Source: Pseudoclavibacter sp. AY1H1
Lineage (GTDB): Bacteria; Actinomycetota; Actinomycetes; Actinomycetales; Microbacteriaceae
Direction of reading: 5' to 3'
DNA length: 64,000 bases
NCBI RefSeq assembly: GCF_002931055.1
Contig: NZ_PSXX01000008.1
Location: 62,001-126,000 of the forward strand
A model generated the notes under the pieces. It had not been told where the DNA came from and did not search any database. It worked only from the letters and a program-made list of their open reading frames with translations. How positions within the stretch are numbered: the stretch's first letter is position 1; each line of letters opens with the position of its first letter. A program made the position numbers and the translations under genes. Positions 58,721-64,000 of the stretch are shown here, one piece after another.

Positions 58721-60022
58721 ATGAACTACACCCAGCGCCTCATCCAGCGTGAAGCAGAACTCGGCCGACCCATCCGCGTCGGCGTCGTGGGGGCAGGTCA
58801 GATGGGCTCAGGCCTCATCGCCCAGATCGAGCGAGCCAAGGGCATGGAGGTCGCCGTCGTCGCCGACATCGCCGTCGAGCGCGGCGTGGATGCGTACACT
58901 CGCGCCGGCCGCAGCGACGTCCAGGTCGAGACCGACCTCGCCGTGGTCGCCGAGCACATCGAGGCTCGCCGCCCGGTGGTCATCAACGACGGCCTCCTCA
59001 TCCCGAAGCTGCCCGTCGACGTCGTGCTGGAGGTCTCGGGTGTCACCGAGATCGCAGCGCAGGTCGCCTACGCGTCGCTCCTCGGAAAGAAGGACGTCGC
59101 TCTCATGACCGTCGAGGCCGACGTGACGGTGGGGCTCTTCCTGGCCAGCATCGCCAACGCAGGACAGCAGATCTACACGATCTGCCGCGGTGACGAGCCC
59201 GTCGAGGCGCTCAAGCTCGTCGAGCACGCCACCGACCTCGGCCTCACCGTCGTCGCGGCCGGCAAGGGCAAGAACAACCCGAACCGCCCGACGGACGTGC
59301 CGGAGGACGTCATGGAGGAGGCGAAGGCCAAGAACATGAACCCGCGCATCCTGTGCGAGTTCACCGACGGAACGAAGACGCAGATCGAGATGGCCTCCCT
59401 CTCGAACGCGACCGGCTTCCCCGTCAACAAGCCGGGCATGCACGGCCCGGCCGCCGACATCGCGACGCTCGCGACCACGCTCATCCCCGTCGAGGACGGC
59501 GGAGTCCTCACCTCGACCCCGGCCGTCGAGTACACGGTCGAGGGCGATGTCGCGCCAGGCGTGTTCGTCGTCGTGAAGTCGGAAGACGATGTCGTCACGC
59601 ACGAGCTCGACTACCTGAAGCTCGGCAAGGGGCCGTACTACGCCCTCTACCGCCCGTACCACCTCGCCTCGGTCGAGGCGATCCTCTCGATCAGCGAGGC
59701 CGTGCTCGAGCGTCGCGCCGACTTCCAGACCACCACGTGGCGCACCGAGGTCGCCTCGAAGGCGAAGTTCGACCTCGCCGCCGGCACGAAGCTCGAGGGC
59801 ATGGGCGGGCACCACGTGCACGGCTGGGCCGTGGACGCCGACGAGGCACGCGCCGACAACTCGATCCCGATCGGGCTCATCTCCGGCGGCATCCTGAAGC
59901 GCGACATCAAGGCGGGCGAGATCGTCTCCTACGACGACGTCGAGCTCGACGAGACGCGTCCGCTCATCGCGATGCGCCGCCTGCAGGACTCGCTGGTCGC
60001 GGCTGGCGTCATCGGCGCCTGA
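58721..60022 (+). CDS. DRL-like NAD(P)-dependent oxidoreductase (Rossmann + SAF domain)
   Basis: A 433-residue protein: Rossmann start RVGVVGAGQMGSGLIAQI, then VMLEVSGVTEIA-type strand, MTVEADVTVG, CRGDEPVEALKLVEHATDLGL, AGKGKNNP, EMASLSNATGFPVNKPGMHGP, and KLGKGPYYALYRPYHLASVE, with a C-terminal SAF-like domain (IPIGLISGGILKRDIKAGEIV). These blocks match, from memory, the homoserine-dehydrogenase-like family that includes Brucella DRL, an alternative DXP reductoisomerase. Here, in a PTS operon, it probably oxidises or rearranges the imported polyol phosphate. AAGGAA precedes the ATG. A terminator follows. Confidence 0.75.
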   Translation: MNYTQRLIQREAELGRPIRVGVVGAGQMGSGLIAQIERAKGMEVAVVADIAVERGVDAYTRAGRSDVQVETDLAVVAEHIEARRPVVINDGLLIPKLPVDVVLEVSGVTEIAAQVAYASLLGKKDVALMTVEADVTVGLFLASIANAGQQIYTICRGDEPVEALKLVEHATDLGLTVVAAGKGKNNPNRPTDVPEDVMEEAKAKNMNPRILCEFTDGTKTQIEMASLSNATGFPVNKPGMHGPAADIATLATTLIPVEDGGVLTSTPAVEYTVEGDVAPGVFVVVKSEDDVVTHELDYLKLGKGPYYALYRPYHLASVEAILSISEAVLERRADFQTTTWRTEVASKAKFDLAAGTKLEGMGGHHVHGWAVDADEARADNSIPIGLISGGILKRDIKAGEIVSYDDVELDETRPLIAMRRLQDSLVAAGVIGA

Positions 60023-60042
60023 CCCCCGTCCGACACCCGTCG

Positions 60043-60065
60043 GGCGCCCGGCTGGACCGGGCGCC
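60043..60065 (+). terminator. Hairpin terminator after the PTS-oxidoreductase operon
   Basis: GGCGCCCGG and CCGGGCGCC form a perfect 9-bp stem (10 with a G-U pair) around CTGGA, 20 nt after the oxidoreductase stop. It would separate the PTS operon from the regulator gene. Confidence 0.7.
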
Positions 60066-60289
60066 TGATCGTCGGTCGATAGGATCATGTGAACCGGATC
60101 ACCGATGCCGCGCCCAGCGTGCGGCGTCGGGGCGGCTCCCGAACGGCGCGTGAGCGCGGTGAGGGAGCCGTCGCCATCTGGGAAAGACGTCCCGCACCGC
60201 AGGGCCACGCAGGAGTGAGCAGCGCTGCGCCTCCTGCCCAGCACAGCCTGCGCGTCGCTCTGCACCACCCACAGGAAGGAAGGCTCGGG

Positions 60290-61243
60290 ATGCCAGCACC
60301 CCGCAACGCCGAGACCCTCGTCCGAGCAGCGCGCCTCTACTACCTCGACGGCCTCTCCCAGAGCGACGTCGCGACAGCACTCGGCGTCTCGCGGGCGAGC
60401 GTCTCACGCATCCTGTCGGCGGCACGCGAGCAGGGGATCGTCGAGATCCGCATCCACGACCCTCACGTCGTCGGTCGTGTCGACGAGCTCGAACGGCAGA
60501 TCACGGATGCGTTCGGTGTCGGTGCCGCCGTCGTCGTCTCGGCGCTGCCGGGCAGGAACCCCCTCGACATCGTGGCCGGAGCGGCCGCCGACTACTTCGC
60601 GGAGCGTGTGCCCTCGGTCGGTTCGGTCGGCCTGAGCTGGGGCAAGTCGATCGACGCGTTCGTCGAGCAGATCCACGTCGAGTCCACGGGGCGCGCGCTG
60701 ACGCTGTGCCCGCTCGTCGGCGGCATGCCGTTCGACTCGGGGCCGGCCGGGAACACGGCCCTGGAGCGTCTCTCGCAGAAGTCGGGGGCGATGGCGTTCC
60801 GGTTCGAGTCGCCCGCCGTCGTCGAGTCGCCCCAGACCTGGGCTGCGCTTACCGGGGAATCGTCGATCTCCATGGCCATCAAGCGGGCGACGGATGTGCA
60901 GCTCGCGTTCGTGGGCATCGGTTCGTATGGGCTCCACGCGTCGAGGCACATCGTCTCCGCGATGCGGCTCAGCGATGCCGAACGCGCCGAGCTGGACGCG
61001 CAGCAGCCCGTCGGCGATATCTGCGGTCGCTTCTTCGACGCCCAGGGGCGCGCCCTTGGCGCACCGGTCTCCGAGCGGGTCATCGGCATCACCCTCGGCC
61101 AGCTGGCGAAGATCCCGGAAGTGGTGGGCTTCGCCGCTGGCGCCGAGAAGGCCCCTGGGGTCGCCGGTGCGCTCCGCACGGGGGCGCTCGACGGCGTGAT
61201 CCTCGACGAGGACCTCGCGCGCGCTCTCGTGGAGCTCGTGTAG
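60290..61243 (+). CDS. SorC/DeoR-type sugar-binding transcriptional regulator
   Basis: This 317-residue regulator has an N-terminal helix-turn-helix (RAARLYYLDGLSQSDVATALGVSRASVSRILSAARE) and a long sugar-phosphate-binding domain of the SorC/NagB-like type: SVGLSWGKSIDAFV, LCPLVGGMPFD, VGIGSYG and GDICGRFFDAQG. AGGAAGGAAGG before the ATG at 60290 sets the start; an upstream frame from 60089 has no family similarity. TAGGAT at 60080-60085 is a possible own -10 box, giving a leader of about 200 nt. It most likely binds the TGCA-N6-TGCA sites of both neighbouring operons and senses a phosphorylated intermediate. Confidence 0.9.
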   Translation: MPAPRNAETLVRAARLYYLDGLSQSDVATALGVSRASVSRILSAAREQGIVEIRIHDPHVVGRVDELERQITDAFGVGAAVVVSALPGRNPLDIVAGAAADYFAERVPSVGSVGLSWGKSIDAFVEQIHVESTGRALTLCPLVGGMPFDSGPAGNTALERLSQKSGAMAFRFESPAVVESPQTWAALTGESSISMAIKRATDVQLAFVGIGSYGLHASRHIVSAMRLSDAERAELDAQQPVGDICGRFFDAQGRALGAPVSERVIGITLGQLAKIPEVVGFAAGAEKAPGVAGALRTGALDGVILDEDLARALVELV

Positions 61244-61582
61244 GGCGCTGCCCGGGCCCGAAGAGTCAGGTTCCGCGGCGGATCTCCATGCCTCTGGCTG
61301 ACTCTTGCCGCGCTCAAGGGTTCGCCGGGAGGCGCGGGCTGTGCGGAGCGCAGCTGCCAGGGCAGGGGACTCTTGGATCGACACGCGACGATGCCTCCGC
61401 ATCCGCAGCCACGTCCCAAACCGCGGCCACGTCCAAACCGTCGCCACGGCTCAGAGACGCAGAACGCCGCCGGTCGATCGTGCCGCTGACGGGGAGTCAG
61501 GGTGCGATCGAACGGCGGCGTCGGTGCGCCGACGTCGTTGGCGGCGTCAGCGGAGGCGGATGCTCGGAGGGGGAGCGCGCGC
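61244..61582. other. 339-nt gap between convergent operons
   Basis: No supported gene was found. The left part holds an AAGAGTCAG/CTGACTCTT hairpin (61261-61306). Fragments of the same words recur further right (GACTCTTG near 61368, GAGTCAGG near 61495), suggesting decayed repeats. Confidence 0.6.
61261..61306. terminator. Hairpin between the convergent regulator and YjbQ genes
   Basis: AAGAGTCAG and CTGACTCTT are perfect 9-bp complements spaced by 28 nt, 18 nt after the regulator stop. It may be a bidirectional terminator. Confidence 0.45.
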
Positions 61583-62113
61583 CTACTCGCCCATGACGAC
61601 GACCTGGCACTTGCGCGAACGGGCGCGCGTGCGGTCGAAGTCGACGAAGTAGATGTACCCGGTGACGCCGACGCCGAGCTTGCCGTCGATGACCGCGAAC
61701 ACCTCGCTCGAGCCGATGATCGTCGACTTGATGTGCGCCTCCGCGTTCAGCAGCGCCGTCTTGTCGCCGCCGGGCAGGTACACCTCGGCGTCCGGCCACG
61801 ACTCGACGTCGGCGTAGTGCTCCGGGCCCGGGTAGCGGTACTCGCCCTCGGGCGGCACGGCCGTCTGGTTCGGGGCGACGCGGTTCAGCACGTCGTCGAG
61901 GTCGGCCTGCAGGAACTCGGTGCCGTCCTCGAGGCGGTCGTGCACGAACTCCTCGAAGAACACGGCGCAGGTCGTGTGAGGAGAGATGACGGTGACCGTG
62001 CCCGCCGTGATGCCGCTCGTCGCGATCGCCTCCTTCACCTCCGCCGTGACGTCGATGTAGCTGGGCGTGCCGCCGTGTGACTGCAGCTGGAGGGTGGTCT
62101 GGTAGACGGTCAT
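61583..62113 (-). CDS. YjbQ family protein (UPF0047)
   Basis: A 176-residue protein with the YjbQ signature: SPHTTCAVFFEEF (the usual H-T-T-x-A strand with conserved His) and the DLDDVLNRVAP helix, and a final VFAVIDGKLGVGVTGYIYFVDFD beta pair. E. coli YjbQ has weak thiamine-phosphate synthase activity and the family is otherwise of unknown function. GAAGGAA sets the ATG. It is the last gene of the TPI-aldolase-YjbQ operon. At 176 residues it is longer than the usual roughly 140, with an extra loop around YRYPGPEHYADVESWPDAE. Confidence 0.88.
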   Translation of the reverse strand: MTVYQTTLQLQSHGGTPSYIDVTAEVKEAIATSGITAGTVTVISPHTTCAVFFEEFVHDRLEDGTEFLQADLDDVLNRVAPNQTAVPPEGEYRYPGPEHYADVESWPDAEVYLPGGDKTALLNAEAHIKSTIIGSSEVFAVIDGKLGVGVTGYIYFVDFDRTRARSRKCQVVVMGE

Positions 62114-62187
62114 CGGTGTTCCTTCGTGGTCGTGGATGCGCGTGCTTCGGCGCGCGCGCAGATGTCGGTTGGTGTGGCTGGCTCGGC

Positions 62188-63036
62188 TCAGGCGCCCGGG
62201 CGCAGGGCCTGAATGAAGTCGGCCACGTCGGCCTCGACCTGCGCGGAGACCGCCTTCGCGACCTTCGGGAACAGGATGGTGTTGGGCTGCTCCGCGGCCC
62301 GGAGCGCCGCATCCAGTGCCGCCTTCGCCGCGTACGTGTAGTAGTTGATCTTGCGGACGCCGCGCGTGATGGAACGGTGGTACTCGTCGAGGCTGAGCCC
62401 GGAGCCGCCGTGCATGACGATGGGCACGCCCGTCGCATCCCGCAGCTGCTCGATGAGCTCGTAGTTGAGCTTCGGCTCCTGGTGGTACATGCCGTGCACC
62501 GTGCCGAAGGAGGCAGCGAGCGCGGTCACGCCGGTGCGCTCGACGAACTCCTTCGCCTGCGCTGGCTCCGTGTACAGGGTTTCGTCGGCGATGCCCTGGC
62601 TCGGGTCGCCGTTCTCGTTGCCCGTCATGACGCCGAGCTCGCCTTCGACCCCCACGCCGCGTTCCTTCGCGAGCTTCACGACCTCGGTCGTGCGGGCGAC
62701 GTTCTCCTCGTACGGCAGCGTCGAGCCGTCGATCATGACGGAGTTGAAGCCGATGTCGAGGCCGCGAGCGATGTACTCGATGTCCTCGCCGTGGTCGACG
62801 TGCAGCACGAACGGCGCTTCGCTGCGCGTCGCGAGGGCGAGCATCGCCGGCCCGATGTCGTCGATCGACAGGGTGCTCTCGTGCACCTGCGCGTGCTGCA
62901 GGATGACGGGAACGCCGGCCTTCTCGGCAGCGGAGATCGTGCCGAGCAGCCCCTCGAAGTAGGGGGTGTTGACCGCCGCGATGGCGATGTTGTTCTTCTG
63001 TGCGTAGCGGAGCGCTTCGTCGAGTCCGATGAGCAT
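62188..63036 (-). CDS. Class II ketose-bisphosphate-type aldolase
   Basis: This 282-residue zinc aldolase has the FBA-II/GatY fold: LHVDHGED with catalytic Asp81 and zinc His82, GSTLPYEENV, GVEGELGVMTG, AASFGTVHGMY (second zinc His) and IVMHGGSGL (third). The segment PVILQHAQVHE replaces the usual serine-containing loop, so substrate use may be unusual. It should split a ketose phosphate, giving a three-carbon unit for the TPI homologue next door. GAGAG precedes the ATG at 63036. The middle gene of the operon. Confidence 0.9.
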   Translation of the reverse strand: MLIGLDEALRYAQKNNIAIAAVNTPYFEGLLGTISAAEKAGVPVILQHAQVHESTLSIDDIGPAMLALATRSEAPFVLHVDHGEDIEYIARGLDIGFNSVMIDGSTLPYEENVARTTEVVKLAKERGVGVEGELGVMTGNENGDPSQGIADETLYTEPAQAKEFVERTGVTALAASFGTVHGMYHQEPKLNYELIEQLRDATGVPIVMHGGSGLSLDEYHRSITRGVRKINYYTYAAKAALDAALRAAEQPNTILFPKVAKAVSAQVEADVADFIQALRPGA

Positions 63037-63075
63037 GTGTTGGTCTTCTCTCTGGTGGCCCTGTGGGGGAGCGGG

Positions 63076-63792
63076 TCAGTTGGCGGGGGCGGCGCTCGCC
63101 TGCGCGTCGCGGTGGTCGGCGAGCGCCTGGAACATCTCGGTGAGGATCTCGCGCCAGTCGGGGTGCTTGATGATGCCGCTCGTGCCGCCTGAGCAGTCGG
63201 CGCCCTGCTGCAGGACGCGCGTGATGTCGGCGCCGCGGCTCACGCCGGCTGCCTGCACGACGAGGATCGCCGGGTCGACGTTCTTCACGATCTGGGTCGT
63301 GCGCTCGATGTAGTCGCCCGCGTCCATCTGCCCCGTGCCGATGTTGGCGGTCGGCTCGCAGATCATGCCGGAGGGGTCGAGGTCGGCAACCGCGCGGCAC
63401 TGCAGGTCCGAGTCGGCGCAGACGATGGTTGCAAGACCGACCTCTTCGCAACGGCGCATCGTCGCGTCGAGGTCGGCCAAGGTGAGGGGGTGCTCGGCGT
63501 GGTTGAGCACGACGGCCTTGACCCCGGCTTCGGCGAGGCCCTCGGCGAGGATGTGCCCCATGCCGCGGCCAGGCACGATCGGGTCGACGTGCTGGGCGGT
63601 GACGCAGAGGTTCGTCGTCTCGGCGACGACCGACCGGAGGTCGATGTGCTGCGCGGTGAACACGACGTCGATGTCGAACGCTCCAGCGAGCTCGTCGGTG
63701 AGGTGTGCCAGCTTCATGAGCTCGCTGCCCGTCAGGTACGCCTTCGGGTTGACGATCAGAAACGGGCTCCGTACAGGGATGGGGACAGCCAT
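63076..63792 (-). CDS. Triose-phosphate isomerase homologue (short, archaeal-like)
   Basis: This 238-residue TIM has the active-site residues of triose-phosphate isomerase: Asn15 and Lys17 (VNPKAYL), His98 (VVLNHAEHPL) and Glu146 (ICEPTANIGTG), followed by AGVSRGADI and the phosphate loop GGTSGIIK. The short length and NHAE/CEPTANIGTG wording are like archaeal TPIs and the TPI-like tetrulose-phosphate isomerases of erythritol and threitol pathways, not the housekeeping enzyme. AGGAG precedes the ATG. First gene of its operon, under paired TGCA-type operators. Confidence 0.85.
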   Translation of the reverse strand: MAVPIPVRSPFLIVNPKAYLTGSELMKLAHLTDELAGAFDIDVVFTAQHIDLRSVVAETTNLCVTAQHVDPIVPGRGMGHILAEGLAEAGVKAVVLNHAEHPLTLADLDATMRRCEEVGLATIVCADSDLQCRAVADLDPSGMICEPTANIGTGQMDAGDYIERTTQIVKNVDPAILVVQAAGVSRGADITRVLQQGADCSGGTSGIIKHPDWREILTEMFQALADHRDAQASAAPAN

Positions 63793-63816
63793 TGTCAGTT
63801 GCTCCTAGCGGATAAA

Positions 63817-63852
63817 TGCACAAAGTTGCACTAAAGAATGTACGAACGTGCA
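63817..63852 (-). promoter_or_regulatory. Paired SorC-type operators upstream of the TPI-aldolase operon
   Basis: TGCACAAAGTTGCA (63817-63830) and TGTACGAACGTGCA (63839-63852) lie 22 bp apart, the same distance as the pair in the PTS promoter. They overlap the probable promoter of the reverse-strand operon. Confidence 0.6.
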
Positions 63853-63990
63853 GTGTGGCAAGTATCGCATCTGTGGAGAGCACCTGGCAAGAGCACGGAT
63901 GCGCGTGCCCCGCCGACGTCCGCGTGCGCCCCGGAGTCGTCCCAGGTGCCCCGAATAAGGTGGCACCTCACACTTGGACCAGGGAGCCAC

Positions 63991-64000
63991 ATGACTCGCG
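63991..64000 (+). CDS. Start of a gene cut by the window edge
   Basis: An ATG at 63991 is preceded by AGGGAG seven bases earlier and opens M-T-R before the window ends. The good ribosome site and the divergent arrangement suggest a real start, but nothing can be said about the product. Confidence 0.35.

Noticed and set aside
60089-60289. 67-residue N-terminal extension of the SorC regulator
   Set aside because: It is Arg/Pro/Ala-rich without similarity to the family, and a strong ribosome site precedes 60290.

Overview
The window is high-GC DNA from an actinobacterium, most likely a member of the Microbacteriaceae (Micrococcales). Reasons: GC-biased third codon positions; DUF3151 and DIP1984 family proteins, which I know mainly from actinobacteria; a ROK/ABC sugar locus of actinobacterial type; and about twenty genes whose start codon lies only 6-8 nt after a TANNNT-like -10 box with no Shine-Dalgarno, the signature of leaderless mRNAs. 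No rRNA, tRNA, CRISPR, transposase or prophage gene was seen. It reads as chromosomal accessory metabolism around a few housekeeping genes (purA, deoC, a chorismate mutase).

Layout. 0-5.5 kb: truncated succinate-semialdehyde dehydrogenase, AAA ATPase with a lipoprotein, two tandem NTF2-like genes divergent from a MarR regulator with a clear operator, thioesterase, DUF3151. 6-12.9 kb: purA, hydrolase, CYTH/CHAD protein, SDR, PNPOx-like flavoprotein, membrane zincin. 13.1-21.1 kb: sugar locus made of a ROK repressor divergent from an ABC transporter (ATPase, permease, binding lipoprotein), a Gfo/Idh/MocA dehydrogenase and a TIM-barrel isomerase, then Lrp and YitT. 22.4-29.3 kb: GNAT, ohr, deoC, CDF metal exporter with GntR regulator, chorismate mutase, and a divergent PatB-like lyase and metY pair. 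29.5-43.6 kb: CGNR zinc finger, duplicated lipoproteins, PLP enzyme, ThrE-type exporter, alcohol dehydrogenase, a second Gfo/Idh enzyme, UvrA-like ABC protein, tatA next to a Tat-exported dioxygenase-fold lipoprotein. 43.7-48.4 kb: a tight three-gene operon (PaaK-like adenylating enzyme, a fusion ending in a GNAT domain, Acg-like nitroreductase) of unknown product. 48.5-55.8 kb: hydrolase, PH-like and FUSC membrane proteins, zinc ADH, cupin, XRE regulator, aldo/keto reductase.

55.9-63.8 kb is the most system-like region. It holds a glucitol-type PTS (IIC, IIBC, IIA, GutM), a Rossmann/SAF oxidoreductase of the DXP-reductoisomerase-like (DRL) family instead of the usual sorbitol-6-phosphate dehydrogenase, and a SorC regulator. 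Convergent to it is an operon of a TPI homologue, a class II aldolase and a YjbQ protein. Both operon promoters carry a pair of TGCA-N6-TGCA-like sites 22 bp apart, so the two halves look like one regulon, probably for an unusual polyol.

Non-coding DNA is also informative. There are two families of 72-bp inverted-repeat elements (38.0-38.3 kb; 51.4-54.7 kb). At least five places show short tandem copies of a gene's own 3' end including the stop codon. One intergenic stretch (22.08-22.16 kb) folds into a multi-helix RNA-like structure.
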